Shown here: positions 26,601 to 38,600 of the stretch, in pieces
Layout: each line of letters starts with the position of its first letter
Numbering within the stretch: the stretch's first letter is position 1
Source: Tetradesmus obliquus
Taxonomy: Eukaryota; Chlorophyta; Chlorophyceae; Sphaeropleales; Scenedesmaceae
Assembly (NCBI GenBank): GCA_030272155.1
Contig: CP126194.1
Location: 3,773,501-3,837,500, forward strand
Reading direction: 5' to 3'
DNA: 64,000 nucleotides
Position numbers and translations under genes: made by a program
Notes under the pieces: generated by a model
Seen by the model: the letters and a program-made list of their open reading frames with translations, nothing else
Databases searched by the model: none
What the model was told of the DNA's origin: nothing

Positions 26601-29600
26601 CTCTGTGTGTCTGCGCATTGTACTGGCGCCCCGCTCTGGTTGACCTTCCTGCTTTTACATGATGTGCTGTCAGTAGTTGTCCAATCTCCACTTTCTGGCA
26701 AGGCCATGTTGCATGTCGTGTGTCACTGTGCTTGATTTTCCAGCTCTGTGTGTCGCATTGCGTGCTTCTGTGCTTGTCAGCCATGAGGATTGCAGAAGCA
26801 GTAGCACCTTCGTTTGCATGTCACATGCAACTATGGTCACCGAGATGTCCAGCTGCATGTCCAGGCATGTCCAGTTGCATGGTGTGCAACTGGACATGCC
26901 ATGTGGCATGTCCAGTGTGAGACTGGACATGGCCATGTCCAGCATGCTGCTGGACATCGAGTAGGTGACTGGACACGATACTGGACACGGCAATTGGACT
27001 TTCATAAACTGCCTATTACCGTTATAACAAACGTATTTGATGCAGTAAACAAGTGTTCGCGGCAGGACAGCAATGTCGAGGTGCTTGGGTTGGCGCCCTC
27101 GACCCCCTGGTACCAAGTCACTGCAGCTGCAACTGCCAAGTGGGCAAGTGACCCATGGGCTGTAACACAATCAGCATGTAGCTGCTGCAATACAAACAGA
27201 ATCTGGCAGCTGCTGCAATCACAACAACATCAACAGCACGCAGCTGCTGCTTGACAGCAAAGGCACCCAGCTGCTGCAATTACAACATAAGCAGTGAGGA
27301 CACCACGCGGAACAGCTGCCAAGAACTGCATTGTCAAGATTGCGTCTCTACCACTTGTACAGATGATGCCTATGCCAACTGCATTCACTGTGCATCCTGT
27401 TGCAGGCAGCGCCAGCACAGCAATGCACCAGCTGCCACTACCGCTGCATGCCACCATCTGCCAACGAAAACATACAAGTTCCAGCAGCTGCTGATCGCGC
27501 ACTGGTGTCTGCGTAGCCGGCATCAACTGCGAGTTGGCAGGCTGCCACTGCCTGCATTGATCACAAGTGTAGCGGTTGTTTCAAAGAACACCCCTGCAGC
27601 AGTGCAGCAGAAACAGAGCAGCTGCACTTACATTTGCATGCTGCAGCGTAGGATGTGGCACTTGTTGAGGTTGGCGTTATCTCAATTAAGGTCTGGGCCA
27701 ACCGGCGTTTGCGCGTTGATTGGCGCCCGCCACGCACCACTACATGCAACACTACAGAGCAGCAGCATCTGCGCCAACATAATCGCTGCCACTGAATCGC
27801 ACATATGAGGCAGACTGCTTGCAATGCCACACCGCTCAAGCTCACCAGGAAGTGCATCAGCCATGCCACGCTGCCGGAAAGTCGGCCCCTGTGTCTCTAT
27901 AGGGAAGGTCTGCGCACCAACAGAGGTGTCATGTCAACATATCACAATGGTGGTCTCCAAGCAGGCTGTCTGCTGCTGCATTAGATACAGTGGCGCCATG
28001 CTGACTGCAATCAAGTAGGACCCATGCACGCAGGAAGTAAAAGCTGGATGGGTGGCGCGCACACCACATGGAGGGCATTGCGAGCAAGTATGGTGTGTGT
28101 GAAGTGCGTCGCAAGCACGTTCCACATTATGCAACTGCTGGCCTGCTGGGCATGCTGTCTGCTGCGTGCGTATGTTCATGCACGCGTTGCCAAGAATAAT
28201 CACGACAAGCCCTGCAGCAAGCGGCATGCTCTTGATTGGGGAGAGCTGTCACTTCACAGCAGCAGCAGCAGCAGTAGCAGCAGCTGTAACCTGCTACCTG
28301 TTAGGTTCTAACGTTTTTCGTTATTCTGACCTACCTGTGATGCTGGGAGACGGGCAGCTGACAGGAGCCTGCACACAGCAGCAGCAGCAGCAACGCAGGT
28401 GACACACAACTGCACCTGTGGACAACCTGCATGCACCCAGCCTCTACAGCTGACATAGCACGGCTGATGCTGCTGCACTGCTGCAACTGATCTTGATCTG
28501 GTAATGGTGTGATCATTCCTGCGACAGTACTGCTGCACTGCTGCAACTGTAGCTGCTGCTGCTGCTGCTGTGAGCTGGGCGCCCTAGCAGCTGCAGGGCT
28601 GGGTGCTGTCGTTTCAGCCGCTGCTGATCTGGGTAAGAGTCGCTCACCATGTCATCAAAGTATCAAGATAAGCAGTAGCAGCTCCATGCGCTTTCTACAG
28701 CCTTGAAATCCTGCATTATCAACCTTGCAGCTGCATAGTGCTTCAAGGACTGCTGCTGCTCAATGAGCAGGCGTCTGCAGCCTCACAAACGCCCAATAAC
28801 CGCATTGATCTGTTGTCATTCATTACGCTTTCAGCGATGGTCTCTGCCAGTGGACACGAGCTTGCAGTCTGTTTCAGCCCCGTGCACCATATGCAACGCA
28901 GCAGCAGTGCGCGACACAGGTGCGATCGCTGTAATGCTTCAGCAGTAATCATATTGATCATCGTTTGCAGCTGTTTGCTTACCAGTAGACGAACAGTTCA
29001 CGAGCGTATGCCAACTGACCATTTTGTATTTTAACAAGTGACACACCTTGCAGCAGCGCGCAATGGGGCTATACGGGCCATTAAACTTACTGTAATAGAA
29101 CTAAACGATGTGTTTGGAAAGGCTGCTGCTTCGGCAGCGTGGGAAAGTCGTGCAATGCTGTAGTGACATGCTGATCTTCGCCTTGAGGCGCTGTCGTGTC
29201 ATAAGACACCATAAATGCTGCTTTATATGATGATTATTTGCACTATCGCACGCTTTGGCGTGAATTTTAAGCCGGTGTTGACGTGATATCGACAAACCCT
29301 ACAGCAAGCCCATGGGCTGGCCAGCTGACGTGCTGGCTGTTCAGCGACACAGTATAAGCGGCATACATGCAACAACACCTACTTGCGGCGTTTTAGCCGG
29401 GTATAGTGCCGTACAACGCATCAGCAGCAGCACATGTCCAGTTGCAGGCAGACTGCCAGTCCAGTGGACCTGCAACTGGACATGCAAACCCACCAACTGG
29501 ACACGATTTGGTGCCACTGGACATGCCTGGACATGCAGCTGGACATCTCGGTGACCATAGTGACTGCGCAGTGTCTCCTGTCGGTCCCGCGTGCTCCTGC

Positions 29601-32600
29601 TTGCTGCAGTCTGGTGTGTACAGCAGTGCCTTGGTGCAATCATGCCAAACACCTATGGTAAGCAGCACCATTGTGCATCCCGCTTGCTGTTTGGACCATG
29701 CCTGCCTTCCCTTGTGCGTTTTGTGCCCTGTGCTTTGAGCACCCTGCTGCTTTTCGTGCTGCACTTCGCACATGCTGCACTGCATGTACTTGTTGGTTTA
29801 TGGGGAGGTAGGGGCTGCAAGATGCCTCTGGAGTTTTACTTTGGTTACATCTTGTGGCTTGCTATCGGGTTCTCATGATATGTGAGCTGAAAGAGGGGCA
29901 AGTGACTCGCTCTGGGGCGATAGCTTGCTCACCCCTGTAACAGACCTCTCTGTGTGTCGCATTGCGTGCTTCTGTGCTTGTCAGCCATGAGGATTGCAGA
30001 AGCAGTAGCACCTTAGTTTGCATGTCACATGCAGTGTCTCCTGTCGGTCCCGCGTGCTCCTGCTTGCTGCAGTCTGGTGTGTACAGCAGTGCCTTGGTGC
30101 AATCATGCCAAACACCTATGGTAAGCAGCACCATTGTGCATCCCGCTTGCTGTTTGGACCATGCCTGCCTTCCCTTGTGCGTTTTGTGCCCTGTGCTTTG
30201 AGCACCCTGCTGCTTTTCGTGCTGCACTTCGCACATGCTGCACTGCATGTACTTGTTGGTTTATGGGGAGGTAGGGGCTGCAAGATGCCTCTGGAGTTTT
30301 ACTTTGGTTGCATCTTGTGGCTTGCTATCGGGTTCTCATGATATGTGAGCTGAAAGAGGGGCAAGTGACTCGCTCTAGGGCGATAGCTTGCCCACCCCTG
30401 TAACAGACCTCTCTCTTGGCTAGGGAAGCTAGTGGATAGAGGGTTGGCACCTGCTTCGTCTGTGCGGCGTTTCACTGGTGTGGCTGCTCGCTTTTTGGCG
30501 GGCAGGCCGGCTGAAGGTGGCTTTGGTGCTTTGCCATGGCTTGAACACATACGTGCACGGCATGCTTGGTGGGGCGCGCAGTTTGCTACTGCGCCGCCCG
30601 ACACTGAGCTGCCTTGGATCCGCATTGGGCGGGAGCTATTGCGTTCTAAGCATAAATGGTGGGGCCCATTGTCCTTGTTTGACAGCTTTGAAGACACGCA
30701 AACGCCGATGGAGCCGTCGCAGGCGTTCCCTCAGCAGTCCCTCCCTCCCCCGCCGCTGCGCCGCATGATTGCTGGTCTTCAAGCGCTAGGCAAAGTTTGT
30801 GATGTGAAGGCGCTGGCGCCTGCGGCGCCTGCCCCTGCACTGCCGCCGCCACATCCTCAACAGCTGTCAGACGTGCAGCAGTTGCGTGCACAGCTACAGG
30901 CTGTGCAGGATGCGCCGGTGCTGCAGCCCGGGGCTTGGTGTAGTTTGGCTCCTGTCTTTGCTAACCCTTTTTTGCAAGCAATGGTTGGGTTTGTGCCCGG
31001 TGGGCTGCAAATGCATCCCGTGCCCTCTGTGCGCGGGCCACATGCATGTTCTGGCGGCAAGTGTCGGCCGCGCATCCGCACTGTGGCCGATCTCTGTCGC
31101 GCTTGGCATGTGATCCAGCATGCTGCACGGCAGCAGCTGCCACACCCATTGCTGCCGTACGGCTCCAACTTCAGCAATGCAGACAACGAATCGGCAGATT
31201 TGACAGACTTGGTTAACTTGCTGCCCGTGCCGTGGCATCGGGCTGCCTTGGTTGTTGTGCGGCATCCTGCAGCAGACCGGCCCTGGCCGCCTGCGGCTGT
31301 GCCAGACCCGCCGTGTATGCCTTCTGCAGCAGAGCAGCATGTTGAGGCCATGTTGGTGGCGCGGCTAGGCTGGCGGAATCATCGCGGCAAGACGGTGTCT
31401 GTTGCGCAATTGTCTGTTCGTGAAGCTACCTCGTTGCAGCTTGGTCCCCTGCGTGCTGAGCGCCAGGAGCGGCGCACTAGGTTTGTCAGTGTTGCGATCG
31501 GTGCGGGTGCCCCGCCCGCGGCGTTGACTCGTGGTTTGCAATGTGTGGCAGCCGCCCAGGGCGCACTATGGAAGATGCGCTGGGATAATGCGTACAAGGA
31601 GACGTATTGGCGGCTGATCGTGGATGGCCTGCCTACGTCGCAGCGCATGCACCAGCAGCATGATACATGCATGTGTGGCGCTGCGTGCCCTGGTCTGGTG
31701 CACCATTTTTGGGAGTGCCCAGTTGCGGTGGCGGTGATTGACAGCCTGCTGTCTGCGTTGCCTGCAACATGGTGTACGCGGGCTGCAGGCCGCCAGCCGC
31801 TTGCTATGCGGCATGTCTGGTTGATGCAGCGGCCTCCCGGCCCTAAGCGGCTCCACCAGGGTGTTTGGGGGGTTATTTGTTTAGCTGCTCTGAATGCCAT
31901 GGATGTTGGCCGACGGCAGGCTAACACGCTGCACATTCCGCCGCCCGCGCCTGCTGCGCCGCGGCCGTCTGCGCCGCCGCCGCAATGGCAGGTACCTATT
32001 ACAGATGTGTTTCAGCCTGCAGCTCTCACTGCTGCGCAGCAACAGCATAACCAGCTGGTTGAGCAGCGTAGGCAGCAGCAGCTGCTGCAACAACAACAAC
32101 AGCGACAGCAACTACTAGCGCAGGTGTTACAGGAGGCGAAGCAGCAGGCGATTTTGCGGTTTTGGGAATTGCTTGCTGATTTTGTGGCAATGGAGGCTGC
32201 GCCGGCTCATTGGCGTGTTGCGGTGCCTGGAGATCACCCGTTCTTGCGATCTGATCCAGCACAGCTGCGCATTGTACTGGCGCCCCGCTCTGGTTGACCT
32301 TCCTACTTTTACATGATGTGCTGTCAGTAGTTGTCCAATTTCCACTTTCTGGCAAGGCCATGTTGCATGTCGTGTGTCACTGTGCTTGATTTTCCAGCTC
32401 TGTGTGTCGCATTGCGTGCTTCTGTGCTTGTCAGCCATGAGGATTGCAGAAGCAGTAGCACCTTAGTTTGCATGTCACATGCAGTGTCTCCTGTCGGTCC
32501 AGATCCGGATCCCGCGTGCTCCTGCTTGCTGCAGTCTGGTGTGTACAGCAGTGCCTTGGTGCAATCATGCCAAACACCTATGGTAAGCAGCACCATTGTG

Positions 32601-35600
32601 CATCCCGCTTGCTGTTTGGACCATGCCTGCCTTCCCTTGTGCGTTTTGTGCCCTATGCTTTGAGCACCCTGCTGCTTTTCGTGCTGCACTTCGCACATGC
32701 TGCACTGCATGTACTTGTTGGTTTATGGGGAGGTAGGGGCTGCAAGATGCCTCTGGAGTTTTACTTTGGTTGCATCTTGTGGCTTGCTATCGGGTTCTCA
32801 TGATATGTGAGCTGAAAGAGGGGCAAGTGACTCGCTCTAGGGCGATAGCTTGCCCACCCCTGTAACAGACCTCTCTCCCGGTAGGACCTCTCTCGGTAGG
32901 AGAGGGGCAAGTGACTCGCTCTAGGGCGATAGCTTGCCCACCCCTGTAACAGACCTCTCCCAGGTAGGGCATCTTGTGGCTTGCTATCGGGTTCTCATGA
33001 TATGTGAGCTGAAAGAGGGGCAAGTGACTCGCTCTAGGGCGATAGCTTGCCCACCCCTGTAACAGACCTCTCTCGGTAGGGCGACTCGCTCTAGGGCGAT
33101 AGCTTGCCCACCCCTGTAACAGACCTCTCTCTCTCTCCCCGGGTAGGGCCACCCCTGTAACAGACCACTCTCGGTAGGGCTCCTGCGGGGTTGGGGAGAC
33201 CGCCTCCGTGTAACAAATGCAATGCAATGCAAGGGCTCTCCCGGGTGACCTCTCTCCCGGGTAGGGCTTGCTATCGGGTTCATGATATGTGAGCTGAAAG
33301 AGGGGCACGTGACTCGCTCTAGGGCGATAGCTTGCCCACCCCTGTAACAGACCTCTCCCGGTTAGGGTGTAACAGACCTCTCGCCGGGTAGGGTACCTGG
33401 CTGGTATGATACGCCAGTTCAAGAGGCTGGAATTGCCTGGCCCCCATGTGTAACATACACTAACAAAGGGTAGGGTGTCTGTTGCGCAATTGTCTGTTCG
33501 TGAAGCTACCTCTCTCGGGTAGGTGTGTACAGCAGTGCCTTGGTGCAATCATGCCAAACACCTATGGTAAGCAGCACCATTGTGCATCCCGCTTGCTGTT
33601 TGGGCCATGCCTGCCTTCCCTTGTGCGTTTTGTGCCCTGTGCTTTGAGCACCCTGCTGCTTTTCGTGCTGCACTTCGCACATGCTGCACTGCATGTACTT
33701 GTTGGTTTATGGGGAGGTAGGGGCTGCAAGATGCCTCTGGAGTTTTACTTTGGTTGCATCTTGTGGCTTGCTATCAGGTTCTCATGATATGTGAGCTGAA
33801 AGAGGGGCAAGTGACTCGCTCTAGGGCGATAGCTTGCCCACCCCTGTAACAGACCTGTCCCGGGCGATTCTTCGATTTTTGGCGCTTTTTTTCCACACTG
33901 CCGGTACGGGCGTTGCACAACTATCCTCTGTTTCTCCTGTGGACATTTTGATTGCGCGCGAGCAGTTGTGTGCTGAGCTGGGTTGGCAGCGACCAGGGGC
34001 AGATGGTTTTATACGTCTGGCTGATCTGCAAGTTGCTGATGCCACGAAGCTACACCGTCTTGCTGCGCTTGATGCCATTGCCCCCCGCCATGCTGCCTTT
34101 GTTACTCGGGTTAGAGCCCTGGATGCCCTGCCGATGGCAGTCAGCCTGCCTGCAGTGCAGTCGGTGTTGTCTCGTTGGTGGCAGGTGCGGGTGGCTAACA
34201 TGTACAAGGAAGCGGCGTGGCGCTTGGCTTTGGATGCATTCCCTACTGCTCAACGTATGCAGACTACTGCTGCGTGTGCAGCATGTTCTGCTGCAGGGCC
34301 TGGGGTGGAGCATCATTTTTGGACATGTCCTGTTGCTGTGGCGGTGCGGCGTGAGGTGGGAAGTCAACTAAGGGCGTTCAACTTGTTGCCGGCAGGTGCT
34401 GTACTGCCGTGCCGAGCTATATGGTTGGCGTGTCCCCCCCATAACGCTGCACATCGGTTGGTGTGGGACATGGTCTGTCTTGCAGCAGTGCATGCTTTTG
34501 AAAAAGGCTGCGGCAGGGGCAGCGTGGGCTGTGTCAAGTGACCTTGGGGTACCACAGCTGGTGGACAAGTGGTTGTGAGAGCAGCAGTAGGTGCTTTTTG
34601 GGATGCGCTTGCAGACTTTGCTGCTACGGCTAGGGTGCCGTCACGGTATAGAAATCGGCTGCTCACACAACAGCCTTTTATTGCCTGGCATACTGTGTTG
34701 CGTGGCAATGGTTTGTGTGTGGTGCGGCGGTGATGGCCTTCTTCTCACTGCATGTACTTGCTTTCTCTGAGCTTCTGACACGCCAGAGCTAGCCGTCTTG
34801 CTTTTGCAGGAGCTGTGAGTTGCTGTATCGCTGCTGCAATATGTAGTTGTGCGGCCCTTGCAGCAGCTGGCTTGTACTCTGCTCTCCTCCCAGTTCGTCG
34901 CCTCAGGCCACCGCCTGCCAGGCTGTGTTTCTGCTGGTGGGTGTTGTTCTGCGGATTCAGCCCGCCCGCTGCACTGCGTAAAGTGCAGTTTGCTGTCACT
35001 GACAATGTTTACACTAGTCCTACCGTTGTTTAGCATCAACACTGCGTGTGCTGTGACTGACGGCTTTGCCTGCAAGGCCATATGTCAAGTTACACACACA
35101 GAGACTTTCTGGGGTGAGTCTCCTTGAGTGACAGCCTGTTTTGCTGAGTCATCTGCGACGTTCCAGGTTTTTGGGTGTTCGTTGCAACGTAGTTGCCTGT
35201 GCACATCGTGTAACCCCTCTTCTTCTTTTTCCACACTTTGGGTGTTCGTTGCAACGTAGTTGCCTGTGCACACCGTGTAACCCCTCTTCTGTTTTTCCAC
35301 ACTTCTGCTTCAGGTTGTGTTGTGCCCTGGCTGGTGCGCATTGCTGTCCGGTACAGTTGCTCTGGGAATCCAGCCTGCGCCATGTACTGCAGGAAGTACA
35401 GCTTGCTGCCACTCAGTGACTGGTGCTACTTATACTTTCTTGACCTCCTTGTGCTGTTGACATGTTCTTTGCCGTGTGTTGCGACTGGCGGCCTTTCCTC
35501 CAGACTGCATGCCATGCCACGTGCACACGAAGGGGGGCCAGGGGGCCATCTCTCAGGCCCATAACCAAGTGGAAGCCGTTCCTTGTTCTTCTCTTACTTA

Positions 35601-38600
35601 CGCGCGAAGAGCATAGGCTGAAGCAGGCTTCCCTGCTTCTGATGCATAGAATTTGACAGAAGGAAAGTCCGGTTCGAGCCGGTTCGAACCGGTACCGGGG
35701 GCCATGATCGCGTTGTGCAAGACATCCTGCAGGCGGGAGGCAGGAGCCTGGCCACGAGCCGGTAGCCGTTGGGAGGCATGAGCTGGTTGTGCAGTTAGCG
35801 GGGCGCTAACTTTACAGCCACCACGTTGCTCTACACTGGCTACCGGCTCTTGGCCAGGTTTCTTGCCTCCAACCTGCAGAATTGCTGCACGCTGCCTCCA
35901 TAAAGATGCAGCTGATTGTCACATCACCAACTTGAAAGCCTTGCTGCATGCAGTGCTCCTGTTTAGCCTAGTGGTTTTTCGTTTTCATTGATGCAGCCGG
36001 TGGATACCCACCCCCATGGATACCCTCAGGAGCTTCCCGCGGGGGTTTATGAAAATCCCTAAGATGAGCTGTATATATTTTCTCCCAAACTTCATGGGGT
36101 TGCTTTGAATGCTGCAGATGACAGTGGTCCAATCAACTTGTACCCGGCTTGAATTTTTGCAGCTGTTTCCGCTCTGCTTGAAGAAACATGATCATCTTCA
36201 TGAAGCGGCGCGCGGCCTGTGCAGGGGACTCCATTTGCATTTTTCGGTCACCTGCAGACTGGGCGTCTGCCAAGCGAATGCCACGCGCCATGGTGCTTGC
36301 CTTTCAACTGCAAAAACCTCAACAGGTTCTTACAGTCAAATGGCATTTGCAGCACAGTGCATGACATTGGAGTATCAGACTGGGTACTGATGCTTGCTGC
36401 CAGAACTTGGCGCTCTTTATAATCATTCATCAAGGGTTGTTCCTCCCAGTCCTATGTAGCAGGCATTCGCGTTTGAGGGTTTCTGTCGCGTCAGATTTTG
36501 GTGGGTTGGCATCTGAACAGGGCCTTTGGGGATGCAGTGCTCAAACAATGTAAACTGGTGAAAATAGCTGATTTTGCTAAATATCACAACTTCTGTTCTT
36601 CAGCAGAGCGCGTGTGTAGCGTTGCATACAGTGACTTGCAGATAGCCCCCAGCATGAGTTGGTCCTTGGTGACAAGCTCCGCTGGCTCTGCGCGTGTTCA
36701 TGCTATGGTGTGCAGGTTTGACTGCTCGCCTGCTGCAGTGTCGGCTGCCATCAGCGTGTATGCTGACGGCTCGGTGCTGGTGACGCACGGCGGCATAGAG
36801 ATGGGCCAAGGCCTCAGCACCAAGGTGAGCAGCACGCCTCTGCATGCCACACAGTGTGTGCATCCACAGCACCACTGTCTCAATGGGAAGCTTATGGCAC
36901 AGAGTGTAGCTCCTGGGCAGCTGTGGCAGGCTTTGTGGCAGCGTATCCTTGTGCTTTGAGCGCTGTCCTTGCGTTGCAGCCGCCTTCCCCTGCATTTGTA
37001 GTGCTTGTGATGGCAGGAGCAGATGTACGCTTGGCGGCTTCTACATATCTGCATCATTCAACTCCAGTATCATTGCCATCTGTGCAAATGCTGACTCATC
37101 CAACTAACACTACCCCTGCAGGTCAAGCAGGCAGCTGCTGCTGCACTCAGCCAGCTGCTGCCGGAGGAGCAGCGCCCCCTGCCGCTGTTGCTGCTGCGCC
37201 TGGCCCCCAGCAGCAGCGAGGTGGTGCCTGGTGGGGGGCCCTCCTGGAGCAGCACCGCCAGCGAGGGCAACTGCCAGGCGGTGATGAATGCTGCTGCCAA
37301 GGTGGTGGCTCAGATGGCGCCGTACGCAAAGGTGGGCGGTACTGCAGCGGTGACGGCTGTGGCGACAGAGGCAGTGTCTGCAGTCCATGGCACGATGCGC
37401 CAACCGGCACGTACACATCACCAGCAGTTGATACGTACTGATTGTCCCTCATGTGCTTCCCCTTGCTATCAACATCAGCTTGCGGCTTACCGATGTGTGC
37501 GGGTGACACACAGCGGACACTTCAGATATCAACACCGCTTTCTGCAACACATGCTTTGCAGGTGGGAACTGATGGCCTGGCCACCTGGCGAGCTACCCTA
37601 GCAGCCATCTGCACACACAGGACACATCACCAACACTCACTGTAACACTCGCTCCAACGTGGACTGTTAAACATGCATTGCAGGTGGGAGTCCATGGCCT
37701 GGCCACCTGGCGAGCTACCCTAGCAGCCATCTGCAGACACGTGACACATCACCAACGCTCACTCTAACACTCGTTCTAACATGCACTGCAGGTGGGAGCC
37801 GATGGCCTGGCCACCTGGCGAGCTACCCTAGCAGCCATCTGCAGACACGTGACAAATCACCAACCCTCACCGTATCACTCGCTCTAACATGCACTGCAGG
37901 TGGGAGCCGATGGCCTGGCCACCTGGCGAGATACCCTTGCAGCCATCTGCCCTGACGTCGGCTTCGCACCAAACGCTGCCATGCTGTCTGCCTACGGCTG
38001 GTTTGATGGCAGCACCGGCAGCGGCGCCGCCAAGCAGGCTGTGCAGTACAGTGCCTTTGGTGCTGCGCTGAGTGAGGTGGAGCTGGATGTGTTAACTGGG
38101 GAGCGGCGGGTGGTGGCCAGCAGCATCTTGTATGACTGCGGCTACCCATTGAACCCCGGCATTGATTTGGGGCAGGTGAGCGGCTGTGCAAGAGCCTTTG
38201 GTGTTGATGTATTCAATGTTGTGGGAGTGTGTGCGTTGTTTGACGGCTGCTATGCAGCACTCAATGTCACAGGCATGATCTGTGGCAGGTGAGTGCAGCG
38301 GGTTGCGTAAAGTGTGCTGCGCTGAGTGAGGTTGAGCTTGATGTGCTGACTGGGGAGCGGCGAGTGGTGGCCAGCAGCATCCTGTATGACTGCGGCTGCC
38401 CGCTCAACCCTGGCATTGATTTGGGTCAGGTGAGCATGAATACATTCCTTTGTGTGTGTTGCCTGTGTTTGCGGTGATGCAGCACTGGCTGTGATGTTTG
38501 GCACGGCTATGCAGCACTGAAAGCGATAGCATCAGTTGTTGCGCGCTGCTGCTGCCAATCCCCATGCGATAACAATGCATGCCTGTTGATGACTTTTGCT

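Larger units (their letters stand above)
23869..36619 (+). other. Giant intron 15 of the molybdo-flavoenzyme gene (~12.75 kb)
   Basis: The donor CCAGTCAG|GTGAGG closes exon 15 in phase 2. The next frame-compatible acceptor is GTGTGTAG|C at 36619/36620, giving ...TPVRVAYSDLQIAPS. Nearer AG sites at about 36604-36607 lead to an immediate stop. All other introns of this gene are about 40-560 bp, so roughly 12 kb was gained by insertion of LINE copies and a DNA transposon into a small intron that already held a tRNA gene. The acceptor is inferred by eye; an assembly join is the alternative. Confidence 0.75.

Noticed and set aside
26830-27000. Clustered TGTCCAGT repeats as a possible CRISPR or regulatory array
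   Set aside because: The same repeats appear inverted at 29430-29561 next to perfect terminal inverted repeats, so they are subterminal transposon repeats.
30432-32297. 621-codon frame as a host gene
   Set aside because: It is repeated at 24763-25758 and 58067-58690 with LINE 3' tails and carries the LINE-type zinc knuckle, so it is a retrotransposon fragment.
33360-33366. GGTTAGGG as a telomere or internal telomere array
   Set aside because: A single unit only; the other junctions read GGGTAGGG or GGTAGGG, and a telomere array would show tandem copies.
36604-36608. Acceptor TTCAGCAG as the end of intron 15
   Set aside because: With the phase-2 donor it leads to an in-frame TAG within a few codons; GTGTGTAG at 36619 keeps the frame and the protein homology.
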